From positions 1 to 49,654 of the forward strand of contig URBX01000010.1 in assembly GCA_900546175.1 (NCBI GenBank): a stretch of DNA of 49,654 nucleotides. Direction: 5' to 3'. The DNA comes from an uncultured Eggerthella sp. (GTDB taxonomy: Bacteria > Actinomycetota > Coriobacteriia > Coriobacteriales > Eggerthellaceae). The notes beneath the pieces were generated by a model, which did no database searches, had not been told where the DNA came from, and was given only the letters and a program-made list of their open reading frames with translations. Each line of letters starts with the position of its first letter. The first letter of the stretch is position 1. Position numbers and translations under genes: made by a program. This document shows positions 30,052 through 37,853 of this stretch, piece after piece.

Positions 30052-30489
30052 TTAGAAAGGAATGTCTTCGTCATAGACGCTTGGTTGAAGAACAGAATGA
30101 TGTTCTGAGGTCTGATACGTAGGAACATTCTGCTTTGTTGCTTGTGTGGTTTCAGATGAGCTTCGGGTGCTCATTAGCTCTATTTCGTCAATGATCACTG
30201 CAATCTTTGAACGCTTTTGACCATCGCTTTCCCATTGGCTCCAACGAAGCTTACCTTCGATAGCAACCTTATTTCCTTTAGCAAGGAAGCGAGAAACGCT
30301 TTCAGCACGAGCACCAAACATAGTGCAGTCAATAAAGTTTGGATAATCTTCCCATTCTCCAGTCTGATTGTTTTTGCGACGGTCATTAACAGCGATTCCT
30401 AAGCTAAGAACAGCCATACCACCAGCAGTGTTGCGAAGTTCAGGTTCTCGCGTGAGGTTACCTGTGATTACTACACGATTGATAGACAT
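30052..30489 (-). CDS. ssb: Single-stranded DNA-binding protein
   Basis: The 145-residue protein has the bacterial OB fold: MSINRVVITGNLTREPELRN, GEWEDYPNFIDCTMFGARAE and NKVAIEGKLRWSQWES. It ends with the acidic tip YDEDIPF, which recruits partner proteins. It sits directly after the Bet/RecT gene, so it probably coats ssDNA during phage recombination and replication. Confidence 0.95.
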   Translation of the reverse strand: MSINRVVITGNLTREPELRNTAGGMAVLSLGIAVNDRRKNNQTGEWEDYPNFIDCTMFGARAESVSRFLAKGNKVAIEGKLRWSQWESDGQKRSKIAVIIDEIELMSTRSSSETTQATKQNVPTYQTSEHHSVLQPSVYDEDIPF

Positions 30490-30497
30490 TTAAACTC

Positions 30498-31421
30498 CTA
30501 AAATACGATTTCATCCGCATTGATTTCTTGCTCTAAAGGCATTTGCTCGACCTCTACAAGCTCGATTTCGTCGTAGGTTTGTTGAGCTTCTTGGTACATA
30601 CGGTCAAGGTCTTTCGCAAAATCATTAAGCTGGTCTTTGCTCATGTCCTTGATTTCGGTTACGTAAGTCTTCTGAGCGTAGGCGTGGATGTCGTTCATAT
30701 CCCAACCTTCGGCTTTCATAAGACGCATGAGAGAGCCTACTTTTGCCTGTGCTTCTCCAAGTCCAACATCAATTGGCGCTTGATTTGAAATAGGCTTAGA
30801 ATCGCTCTGTGGATATTCAACTTCTTCGTAGGCTTCTTGGTTTGCTTTATCCATTTCTGCCTGATCATAAAGACCAGTAAAGTCTTCTGGCATTGCTTCA
30901 CGAAGAGCGTGCACAAGTGCTACTTTTCGGATCATGGTGCCAGGCATCTTTTTCCAGCCACTTTTGCCTGTGTTGTACTCGTGGAACCCAACACTTTCTT
31001 TGATTGGTACTTTGTAGCCTTTCATGTAGACTTCTGCCCATCCTCCAATGAGCCGCTCTCCTGGAATTACCATAGAGCCTTCACGCTCTTTGTATTGGCC
31101 GTTTGCCGTAACTACATATACGCCGGCACGATAGCCTTCACAGTTTGGATTGCTTGATGCTCTCTTGGTGAAAACATCCTTTCCTGTAATAATGGTTGCA
31201 GGGGAATCGCCGTACTTTACTAAATATGCCTCTTTAATGAACGGATTGAGGCGGTGTGCTTTGCAGAGCTCAATGAAAAGGCGGCATTCCCTGTCAGATA
31301 CTTTTGCGTTTCCGCTAGCGCAAACATCGCGAACAATCTGCGCATCAAGCGTGATTTCCTGACCTGAATCGGCCTTGTAGATTGCCTTCATAGGAGATAC
31401 GTTTGCTAGCTGATTAGACAT
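30498..31421 (-). CDS. bet: Phage recombination protein Bet (RecT family)
   Basis: The 307-residue protein contains the Bet/RecT core. This includes VSDRECRLFIELCKAHRLNP, FIKEAYLVKYGDSPATIITG, FTKRASSNPNCEGYRAGVYV and KMPGTMIRKVALVHALREAM. The protein anneals complementary single strands. Usually a 5'-3' exonuclease is encoded beside it; none is recognisable here. The acidic C-terminal 60 residues are variable. Followed by ssb and preceded by a DUF1351 gene, a common trio. Confidence 0.92.
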   Translation of the reverse strand: MSNQLANVSPMKAIYKADSGQEITLDAQIVRDVCASGNAKVSDRECRLFIELCKAHRLNPFIKEAYLVKYGDSPATIITGKDVFTKRASSNPNCEGYRAGVYVVTANGQYKEREGSMVIPGERLIGGWAEVYMKGYKVPIKESVGFHEYNTGKSGWKKMPGTMIRKVALVHALREAMPEDFTGLYDQAEMDKANQEAYEEVEYPQSDSKPISNQAPIDVGLGEAQAKVGSLMRLMKAEGWDMNDIHAYAQKTYVTEIKDMSKDQLNDFAKDLDRMYQEAQQTYDEIELVEVEQMPLEQEINADEIVF

Positions 31422-31430
31422 TACTGCTCC

Positions 31431-32333
31431 TTACTTAGAGATAATTCGACCGTGAATGTTGTTTGATTTGAGAACTTCAGAAAGCAAAACAACTTGTTCT
31501 TTTGTTGCTTCAACTTCAATAGTCCATTTCCTGATTTGACTAACTGGAGTGGTGGGTTGAGCTTCTTCTGAAACCTCGGAGACCTCTGATTTCCGTTGTT
31601 CTACGGCATGCATTTCCTGGATGCGCTTCAAGCGTTCTGCTTCGATTTCTTCACGCTTCTTACGTGCTTCTTCGAGTCGTTTCGCTTCTTCGATAAGCTG
31701 GTCTTCTATGCTAAGTGCTGCAATAATATCCAGAGTTCGCAAGTAATAATCGATTACCTGATCTCGATAGGTGAGGTTCTTTTCTTTGATGGCATTAAAT
31801 CCTTCGAGTGCTTTTTGAACTTTATCTTCAAGCTCATTGATTGCTTTAGACTCTGGAGTTGAACGGTTGAGCCACTTCCCATCAAGCAGTACATTAAAAT
31901 CAACTAAGCTAGCGAAATCACCAGCTACTCCTAAGAAGTCTTCATAGAGTAGTTCTTCGCGCTTCTGTTTCCATAAGCGGTCAGCTTCGTCTACCTGCTC
32001 CTTAATTTCGCTACGAGCTTTATCAATCTTTGAAGTAATAGACTTTACTCGAGCTTCGAACGCTTTGAGAGGTGCTTCGTACTCACGCTTAATACGCTTT
32101 CGTTCATCCTCGATAGGATTCTTTAACTTGTTGAGGTCAGCCATAACCTTACGTGCTTCTTTTACATGATCATCATTGTTGATGTCGATTTCTGCACCGC
32201 GATAAAACGAAAGAGTGTTGTCTACGAACGCTTCAACTTCTGCAAGATTGTCTTTGATGCTCGCAGGAGCTAATTCGACCGAGATTGAGCTCTCGTCAAT
32301 AACAACTGCCTGAACTTCTTCTACGTTACTCAT
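31431..32333 (-). CDS. DUF1351 family phage protein
   Basis: The 300-residue protein is mostly coiled coil. EARKVMADLNKLKNPIEDER and YEAPLKAFEARVKSITSKID are the typical DUF1351 core, and a Glu/Lys/Arg helix (IEEAKRLEEARKKREEIEAE) precedes the C-terminal SQIRKWTIEVEATKEQV. Members are found next to Bet/RecT in many phages and probably help recombination. The ATG at 32333 has a GGAGG site. It overlaps the ParB-like gene's end by 8 bp. Confidence 0.88.
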   Translation of the reverse strand: MSNVEEVQAVVIDESSISVELAPASIKDNLAEVEAFVDNTLSFYRGAEIDINNDDHVKEARKVMADLNKLKNPIEDERKRIKREYEAPLKAFEARVKSITSKIDKARSEIKEQVDEADRLWKQKREELLYEDFLGVAGDFASLVDFNVLLDGKWLNRSTPESKAINELEDKVQKALEGFNAIKEKNLTYRDQVIDYYLRTLDIIAALSIEDQLIEEAKRLEEARKKREEIEAERLKRIQEMHAVEQRKSEVSEVSEEAQPTTPVSQIRKWTIEVEATKEQVVLLSEVLKSNNIHGRIISK

Positions 32334-33525
32334 AGCTAAGACCTCCAATCTTCTCGATTACTTCACGTTCTTCAGCTGAGAATTCGTATCCGTCAGCCTG
32401 CAGTGCATTCCAGCGATTGAGACATGAAACCCAGAAGTCCTTGTTATATTTGCTTGATTTACCGGTAGCAAGGTCATAAGTGCGGCAATTGCACGGTTTG
32501 AAGGCATCCCAGAAGCCAAGGAGAATATCGACTACAGAAAAATCATCAATGCTGTATTCAGGTTCAGATTCGATACCTGCAGTACGGTAATACTCGTTGA
32601 GGATTGGTAGTCTACGCTCTCCGAATGCTTCAAATATAAGTTTTAGAGTGTTGGTGCCAAGGTTGCTTGCGTTTTCAAAAACGAACAAAAGCTGTCGAGA
32701 TTCGCTATCGGTAATGATGTTTTTTAGACGTGCTGCTTCTTCAGCAATCTTCTCACGTTCAGCATTTGCGTCCTTATCGAACCTGTAGAGGGTTACACCA
32801 TAGTCAGAGATGCGGACTGCAATTTCGCTGGCTTCGTATGTCTTGATAAGTTCAGCTAACTCGTCAGGATTATTTGTAACCCTAACCATTCGAGCCTGAT
32901 GTGGGTACTCGCTAACAGGCTCAATGCCAGCTTCCTTAACAACACGGATTAGCTTCTCTTTGGTTTCAGCTTCCTTCTTAGCCTGCTTAATCTGAGCGTA
33001 AATCTTGCGCCATTCGCTTTCTTTGCACTTGGTAAGAAGCTCAGCAGATTTTGGATCATCCGCAAATTCATCAATAGCAATCAGGCGGTCAATAGACATG
33101 TCCTCTGCGTAATCGTCTACCTTCTCCATTGCACGCTTTGCGCGTTTAAGGTTAGTTCTGCCGGTAGCTTTTTCTACTCGCTCAATATCGGCAAACACGA
33201 TTGCTTGCTGAATGCCTTGCGAAAGCTCAATTTCTGTTAGTTGCTTTTTGTTATTGGTTGCAACCATTGCTACTAATGCGTCTGCATCTTCTTGGTTTTC
33301 TGCTACCAAAGCCATACAGGACTTAGTACCAAGTTTTTTCATTGCGCGATAGCGGCGTTCACCGTCAACGATGGTATAGATGCCGCCCTGCTTGATAACC
33401 TGAATAGGTTGCCAAGGAACGCCATTTTCGAACGTAGCTGCCAGCTCGTCGATACCGCTGAAGTCTTTTCGTGGGTTCTTCGGATTAGGAAAAACATCCA
33501 CGAGCTGTACGGTCTCAAGCTTCAT
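32326..33525 (-). CDS. ParB/Srx-fold nuclease-domain protein
   Basis: The 399-residue protein starts with a ParB-like N-terminal domain. VFPNPKNPRKDF (residues 11-22) is followed by PIQVIKQGGIYTIVDGERRY (40-59, with the GERRYRA CTP/DNA-binding box). A helical region with ELSQGI (box of the ParB HTH) and a long acidic C-terminal domain follow. No ParA is encoded, so plasmid-type partition is unlikely. In phages such proteins act in DNA binding, replication or as nucleases; the activity is not known here. Confidence 0.82.
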   Translation of the reverse strand: MKLETVQLVDVFPNPKNPRKDFSGIDELAATFENGVPWQPIQVIKQGGIYTIVDGERRYRAMKKLGTKSCMALVAENQEDADALVAMVATNNKKQLTEIELSQGIQQAIVFADIERVEKATGRTNLKRAKRAMEKVDDYAEDMSIDRLIAIDEFADDPKSAELLTKCKESEWRKIYAQIKQAKKEAETKEKLIRVVKEAGIEPVSEYPHQARMVRVTNNPDELAELIKTYEASEIAVRISDYGVTLYRFDKDANAEREKIAEEAARLKNIITDSESRQLLFVFENASNLGTNTLKLIFEAFGERRLPILNEYYRTAGIESEPEYSIDDFSVVDILLGFWDAFKPCNCRTYDLATGKSSKYNKDFWVSCLNRWNALQADGYEFSAEEREVIEKIGGLSYE

Positions 33526-33558
33526 TTATCCTCCTTAAAAATCAATATCCCCACTCGT

Positions 33559-34119
33559 TTAATTATTTTTTCGTGGGTTCTCTCCAGTGATTTGTCGCAT
33601 GCGCTTTAGTCTGGTTCTAACAGCGTCATAGCGATGATTGATAATCTCCTCGTGCCACCTCTCTAATTCCCTGAAATACTCTTCCTTCTTCTTTGATGCG
33701 TAGTAGTTGCTCATACCTGATAAGTCTGGGTACTTAGGCGCTCGGAGGTAGGCTTTTCGTCTTCCTCGCTTAGCTTCGTTTGTTTCGTAAATCTCGCGCT
33801 GGCGTGGAGACATTCGAGACAGAACATCTGCACATTTGTCTTCTTCTGACTCAATGTTCAGCTTGGTCTGGCAGATGCTACATCGACCAGTTTTAGGATT
33901 AATCCTTGAACGCCAGTTTGCGCATTCGTCGCACCATTCAAGCGTCCACGTCGGTACTCTTAGTGATAAGCCAAGTCTGTTTGCCATGTGGTGAACAGAC
34001 TTATAAGAGCGTTTAAGCATGAACTGAATTTCACGAGCAGGTACAATGCCAGCGTTCTCTTTGAGGTATGCAATCTCGTAGGTAGTCCACGGTGTTTGCT
34101 TGTCGCCTTTTCTAGTCAT
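33559..34119 (-). CDS. Zinc-ribbon DNA-binding phage protein
   Basis: The 186-residue protein begins with a homeodomain-like HTH region (WTTYEIAYLKENAGIVPARE, FMLKRSYKSVHHMANRLGLS). It continues with WCDECANWRSRINPKTGRCSICQ-type zinc ribbon (about residues 68-90, two CxxC pairs). The remainder is basic and helical with many Arg and Lys. It probably binds DNA. Start at 34119 has AAGGAG; it overlaps the RuvC-like gene by 8 bp. Confidence 0.75.
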   Translation of the reverse strand: MTRKGDKQTPWTTYEIAYLKENAGIVPAREIQFMLKRSYKSVHHMANRLGLSLRVPTWTLEWCDECANWRSRINPKTGRCSICQTKLNIESEEDKCADVLSRMSPRQREIYETNEAKRGRRKAYLRAPKYPDLSGMSNYYASKKKEEYFRELERWHEEIINHRYDAVRTRLKRMRQITGENPRKNN

Positions 34120-34603
34120 TTGGAGTCTCCTTGTTGTTAGCAAGGAAGTACATTCCGTGCGCAATTGCACTTCTTTCATGATCATTTCTTGCAAGCAAGC
34201 ATCCTGGGAAAACTTCTCGACCCTCTGCCATGTCTGACTTAGCAAAAGCCATGTTTCCTCGTGTTCGTGGATTAAGCACCTTGCTTGATGTCTGGATGAT
34301 TAGCTTCTGATGGTTCACGAGAATTCTGCCAGCCAAGAAACCAACTAAAAGAGGTGTTTGGTGTGAACAATTCTTAGCGCCAGGAAACGGTACGAAACCC
34401 TCCATAACGATTGCCTGATGCTCATGCTCTTCTAAGTAAAGCTCTAAGAGTTTCCAAATCTCAACGCAGCGGTTAATAAGCAGGGAATTGTCGCTTCCTA
34501 CAGATTCTTTGAAGTTGAAAGTCTTGGTCTCGATAACGTGGCTATCATCCATGTATGCCAAACCTGTGTGGCGTGTGCCTGGGTCAATTGCAACAAATCG
34601 CAC
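34112..34603 (-). CDS. RuvC-like Holliday junction resolvase
   Basis: The 163-residue protein has the RNase H-like fold of RuvC: RFVAIDPGTRHTGLAYMDD, with the first catalytic Asp, and AIVMEGFVPFPGAK, with a Glu at the second site. Its last part, LARNDHERSAIAHGMYFL, provides Asp/His near the end. It would cut branched DNA before packaging. It probably starts with GTG at 34603, with AAGGGG upstream; the frame is open further but lacks a better start. Confidence 0.75.
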   Translation of the reverse strand: MRFVAIDPGTRHTGLAYMDDSHVIETKTFNFKESVGSDNSLLINRCVEIWKLLELYLEEHEHQAIVMEGFVPFPGAKNCSHQTPLLVGFLAGRILVNHQKLIIQTSSKVLNPRTRGNMAFAKSDMAEGREVFPGCLLARNDHERSAIAHGMYFLANNKETPND

Positions 34604-34614
34604 GATGTAACCCC

Positions 34615-34680
34615 TTAAAGTCCTAAGAAAAAGATGAACGAAACTGCGAAGCCAATAACACTGAAGAAAGCGATACTCAT
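34615..34680 (-). CDS. Possible 21-residue membrane peptide
   Basis: MSIAFFSVIGFAVSFIFFLG plus Leu is a single transmembrane segment. Its ATG overlaps the stop of the HTH gene as ATGA, so it may be translated by coupling. The same frame is open upstream to 35010, where an ATG with a GAAAGGA site exists; that longer frame would be 131 residues and would overlap the whole HTH gene. Which form is real cannot be settled from the sequence. Confidence 0.35.
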   Translation of the reverse strand: MSIAFFSVIGFAVSFIFFLGL

Positions 34681-34955
34681 GCACCCGAAGATGTAGATGA
34701 ATGTCTCAAAGCTTGCGGACCAAGGTTCACGATTTCGTACTGTTCTGCAATCCATTGCTCCATGATTTCCTCGGTCACCACGTAACCTCTGGTAGTTCCT
34801 CTCCTGAGCATCACTGGTAAACGGCCTGCTCTGACTTCCGCATAAAGAACCGATTGGCTTACGTGCCATCTCTTTGCTGCTTGCGGAATGGTATACAGGC
34901 TTTTCTTTACGTGCTCGTTTTTCGCGTTCCGCTGCGACTGCGCTCTTGTAGTCAT
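34677..34955 (-). CDS. Excisionase-like HTH protein
   Basis: The 92-residue protein has a MerR-type winged HTH as in excisionases and helix_turn_helix_17 proteins: SLYTIPQAAKRWHVSQSVLY (about residues 19-38) and the wing TTRGYVVTEEIMEQWIAEQ (about 54-72). It has a GGAGG site. Early position next to the Cro-like gene suits an excisionase (Xis) or early regulator. The first 18 residues are low-complexity and polar. Confidence 0.75.
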   Translation of the reverse strand: MTTRAQSQRNAKNEHVKKSLYTIPQAAKRWHVSQSVLYAEVRAGRLPVMLRRGTTRGYVVTEEIMEQWIAEQYEIVNLGPQALRHSSTSSGA

Positions 34956-35037
34956 AGCTGTATGCCTCCTCTGTTACGATGCCTGTCATGTGTCGGTTAA
35001 GTGTTTGCATCGTTTTCCTTTCACTGAGCTGATTCGC

Positions 35038-35238
35038 TTACTTGTTGTTTTGTGAAAAATCATCAATGTCCAATTCGAGCTCGATGCATAAGCGGATAAA
35101 CTGATCAGCTTTCAACATCGATTTGTTTTTACAGAACCTCGAAATCATTTCCTCATTGATTGACGTTCTTCGTGCGAGCTCTGCATATGAGATACCTCGA
35201 TTTACTCGACGATTCTCTACTACTGTTCCAATGTTCAT
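35038..35238 (-). CDS. Cro-like XRE-family repressor
   Basis: The 66-residue protein is a single helix-turn-helix domain (IGTVVENRRVNRGISYAELA, then RRTSINEEMISRFCKNKSML). The ATG at 35238 has GGAAGGA upstream and is chosen over an ATG 30 bp earlier that would lie in an operator. It is divergent from the S24-type repressor and is the first gene of the lytic transcript. It should compete for the operators in the 156-bp gap. Confidence 0.82.
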   Translation of the reverse strand: MNIGTVVENRRVNRGISYAELARRTSINEEMISRFCKNKSMLKADQFIRLCIELELDIDDFSQNNK

Positions 35239-35246
35239 TACTATCC

Positions 35247-35377
35247 TTCCTACAAATTCTAGGAACAAATTAAAGTATACCTAGTAATCCTAGGAAATCA
35301 AGGAAGAATGGCGAAAATCCTACGTTTAGTAGTAAATTTATTAATTAGATGTTAGAATTACCTACTGATAATAGGAT
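35247..35377. promoter_or_regulatory. Immunity operators: four inverted repeats
   Basis: Four 19-bp sites share the form T-W-CCTA, 7 bp, TAG-K-AW. They are 35247-35265 (TTCCTA/TAGGAA), 35278-35296 (TACCTA/TAGGAA), 35317-35335 (ATCCTA/TAGTAA) and 35359-35377 (TACCTA/TAGGAT). All lie between the divergent repressor and Cro-like genes. The second falls exactly between the -35 and -10 boxes of the lytic promoter. Confidence 0.8.
35274..35301 (-). promoter_or_regulatory. Lytic (PR-like) promoter
   Basis: On the minus strand TTGATT (complement of 35296-35301) and TATACT (complement of 35274-35279) are 16 bp apart, driving the Cro-like gene and the early operon. Operator 2 fills the spacer, so repressor binding would block RNA polymerase. 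Confidence 0.75.
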
Positions 35378-35394
35378 TTGATTGGAGGTGTCTT

Positions 35395-36030
35395 GTGGAA
35401 GAGATACGACAAGTAATGGCTTCAAAACTTAAGGAATTCAGAAAAAACGCCGGGATGAATGTTGAACAGGTCGGTCAGCTTATTAATAAAAGCGGAAAAA
35501 CAATTAGCGCTTGGGAGGTTGGCAGAGGACAACCTAATGCTGATGAGCTAATTACCCTATGTAAAGCATTTGGTGCTCGTATATCTGATTTTTATGGCGA
35601 GCCAGCGTCAACAAATATGACCAATGTACCTTTATATGGAGCTATAGCTGCTGGCAAACCTATAGAGATGTTGTCTATAGAAGATACTCAACCTATCCCG
35701 AGTACCGTGCATGAAAAATATCCAGATGCTTTTTTGTTAAAAGTTGAAGGAGAAAGCATGAATAGAATTCTTCCTAATGGATGTTATGCGCTCGTTAACC
35801 CATGTACTGAGGTTTCACAGGACAACTACCCTTATGCAGTGTGCGTGAACGGATACGATGCGACTATAAAGCGTGTTAAGAAGCTTGCTAATGGTTTTCA
35901 ATTAATTCCTGATTCTGATGACCCTACATATCAAGTAAAAACCTACAACTATAACGAAGAGGGAACCGAAAGGGTTACCGTTATCGGCAAGGTTGTATAT
36001 TACGTACTCCCTCATGATTGGTCTTTCTAG
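35395..36030 (+). CDS. Phage repressor, XRE HTH plus S24 (LexA-like) domain
   Basis: The 211-residue protein has an N-terminal HTH (MASKLKEFRKNAGMNVEQVG, NKSGKTISAWEVGRGQPNAD) and a C-terminal S24 peptidase domain. VPLYGAIAAGKPIEM (about residues 77-91) holds an Ala-Gly site for self-cleavage. The catalytic Ser is in KVEGESMNRILPNG (about 120) and the Lys in ATIKRVKKLA (about 157). It keeps lysogeny and is likely cut on RecA activation. A GTG start with GGAGG 5 bp upstream is preferred over the ATG at 35416. Confidence 0.92.
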   Translation: MEEIRQVMASKLKEFRKNAGMNVEQVGQLINKSGKTISAWEVGRGQPNADELITLCKAFGARISDFYGEPASTNMTNVPLYGAIAAGKPIEMLSIEDTQPIPSTVHEKYPDAFLLKVEGESMNRILPNGCYALVNPCTEVSQDNYPYAVCVNGYDATIKRVKKLANGFQLIPDSDDPTYQVKTYNYNEEGTERVTVIGKVVYYVLPHDWSF

Positions 36031-36162
36031 GCAAAGTTGTCTGGTATCAGTCTGCTGACGAGATGGAGTAGAGAACCGTTTTTTAGATGTAGTGATGTGG
36101 TTTGAAATAAGCCTTGTAAGTGCGTGATATAAAATTATCTATATTGGTAAAGGAGGGAAGAA

Positions 36163-37071
36163 ATGAGTCCAGAAACTATTACGGAAAAGCTTAAGAATCT
36201 TGCTGTTTCGCCATATGAAGAAGTTATTTCTTATGAGTATCTTTATTCAAAAGAGGGATCAAGCTTAAAAAAGCTTTCTGATATTACTGTTAAGGCAGGT
36301 ATTCTTCCTTCTCAGGCTGTTGCTTCTGAAAATGGATTGTTTTCATTTGAAGAAGATATGAGTCCGATTAAGGAATACATAGAAAAGAAGCTTGGTACAT
36401 TCTCTGTTGCTATTAACAACACGCAATCGTGGCCTGAAAAGCTTGCTGATTCTGAAAGGCCAGCACCCCTTTTTTACTACCAGGGAGATATTGGACTTAT
36501 AGAGAGCAAGAGCGTTTCTATTGTTGGTTCAAGAAAAGCGACAGATAAAGGAAAAAGACGCGCTTTTCAGATGGCAAGGGATTTGTCTAAGCACGGTATT
36601 ACTATTGTGTCTGGCTTAGCGAAGGGGATCGATACCGCTGCAATGACATCCGCTCTTGATAATGGCGGAAAAGTTATTGGCGTAATTGGTACTCCGATAG
36701 ATGAGTATTATCCAAAAGAAAACGCTAATCTTCAAAGAAAAGTTGCCAAAGAGAATCTTCTTGTAAGCCAAGTACCTTTCTATAAATATTCAGTTCAGCC
36801 TTTTAAAACTCGTAGGTATTATTTTCCTGAGAGAAATGAACTAATGGCCGCTATCTCAGATGCAACGATTATTATTGAGGCTTCTGACACTAGCGGAACA
36901 TTAACACAGGCTAGAGCATGTCAACATCAGGGTCGTAAATTATTTATTCTTAAATCTTGCTATGAAGACAATTCGGTAAGTTGGCCTCGTAAATGGGCAG
37001 AAAAGGACAACGTATTTGTTGTTAGTAGTTCTGAGGAAGTTGTTTCCTGCTTATACGGTGATGCAGAATGA
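36163..37071 (+). CDS. DprA-like protein (ShosA-like) of a two-gene defence/TA module
   Basis: The 302-residue protein contains a full DprA/SMF Rossmann domain: SVSIVGSRKATDKGKRRAFQ (about residues 119-138), GITIVSGLAKGIDTAAMTSA, VIGVIGTPIDEYYPKEN, YYFPERNELMAAISDATIII and SGTLTQARACQHQGRKLFIL. DprA normally loads RecA on transforming DNA. A phage copy next to a phosphoribosyltransferase matches the make-up of ShosTA modules, where the DprA-like member is the antitoxin. The N-terminal ~100 residues are specific. Strong AGGAGG site; 132 bp after the repressor gene; stop overlaps the next ATG by 4 bp. Confidence 0.85.
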   Translation: MSPETITEKLKNLAVSPYEEVISYEYLYSKEGSSLKKLSDITVKAGILPSQAVASENGLFSFEEDMSPIKEYIEKKLGTFSVAINNTQSWPEKLADSERPAPLFYYQGDIGLIESKSVSIVGSRKATDKGKRRAFQMARDLSKHGITIVSGLAKGIDTAAMTSALDNGGKVIGVIGTPIDEYYPKENANLQRKVAKENLLVSQVPFYKYSVQPFKTRRYYFPERNELMAAISDATIIIEASDTSGTLTQARACQHQGRKLFILKSCYEDNSVSWPRKWAEKDNVFVVSSSEEVVSCLYGDAE

Positions 37072-37745
37072 GCGGCAGTGGAAAAGAATGGATACGAGTT
37101 GATAAGCTTCTTCGTAATTACCTTCTTATCGACGATACTGACATATGCTTCTATTATCTTCTCAGGACTAGTGGTGGTTTCTTAGCAAGCGAAGCAAATA
37201 ATCGCATTGATAACTTCAAGAAAAAGCCTAGTTTATGCGCAATTAATCCTTCGGTTGCTTCTTATAAGGAAGAAGCGATTAAGGAATTTGCTGATGATGT
37301 TCTACGTCTTCTTGATGGTGGCAAGTTTAGAAGTTTAATTGATTCGTTTGGCGCAACTCTTGTCCCTATTCCAACTTCTAAGCCTAGAAACCATGAAGAG
37401 TATGACTCAAGGCTTGAGGATTTATGCTCTATCGTTGCCGAACGTATGAATAATGTTTTTGTTGAAAATTCTTTCGACATGATTAAAGCCGTTAGGCCAA
37501 GTCATGAAGGAGGAATTCGTCAAGTAGATTTTTTAAAAGATTCCATCTCTTTCAATGGATTAACCTTTCCATCAAGCTTGATCATTCTTGTTGATGATGT
37601 TTTATTAACTGGCTCGCACTACCTTGCCTGTAAACAGCTAATTAAAGAGAAGTATCCAGATGCTCTAATTGTTGGTGTGTTTCTAGCTTTTCATAAAAGC
37701 GACCACGTTGATTATGGGCAAGTTGACTTTGGCGAAATGAATTAA
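37068..37745 (+). CDS. Phosphoribosyltransferase-like protein (ShosT-like)
   Basis: The 225-residue protein has a ComF-type phosphoribosyltransferase fold: ATLVPIPTSKPRNHEEYDSR (about residues 100-119) and the PRPP-binding loop SLIILVDDVLLTGSHYLACK (about 174-193). The N-terminal ~60 residues are of unknown type. Paired with a DprA-like gene it matches the toxin of ShosTA systems as I know them, thought to act on nucleotide metabolism and to be silenced by its partner. The ATGA overlap ensures coupled synthesis. An unrelated ComF-like salvage role is the alternative, but the DprA pairing makes it less likely. Confidence 0.82.
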   Translation: MSGSGKEWIRVDKLLRNYLLIDDTDICFYYLLRTSGGFLASEANNRIDNFKKKPSLCAINPSVASYKEEAIKEFADDVLRLLDGGKFRSLIDSFGATLVPIPTSKPRNHEEYDSRLEDLCSIVAERMNNVFVENSFDMIKAVRPSHEGGIRQVDFLKDSISFNGLTFPSSLIILVDDVLLTGSHYLACKQLIKEKYPDALIVGVFLAFHKSDHVDYGQVDFGEMN

Positions 37746-37749
37746 TGCA

Positions 37750-37772
37750 GAAAGCGCCCTTTGGACGCTTTC
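37750..37772 (+). terminator. Possible terminator after the DprA/PRT pair
   Basis: GAAAGCG pairs with CGCTTTC over a 9-base loop, in the 108-bp gap before the integrase gene. No clean T run follows (AGATTCTCC), so it is weak or only a processing hairpin. Confidence 0.35.
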
Positions 37773-37853
37773 AGATTCTCCTTCTACATCTTGGTAGATG
37801 AGTTGGACACACTTTAAAAGAACTATCACTCAAAGAATAAGTTTAAGAAAGCA

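Noticed and set aside
32326..33525. Plasmid-like partition system
   Set aside because: The ParB-like protein has no ParA partner and no parS-like repeats next to it, and the element has integration sites, so it is not a phage-plasmid on this evidence.
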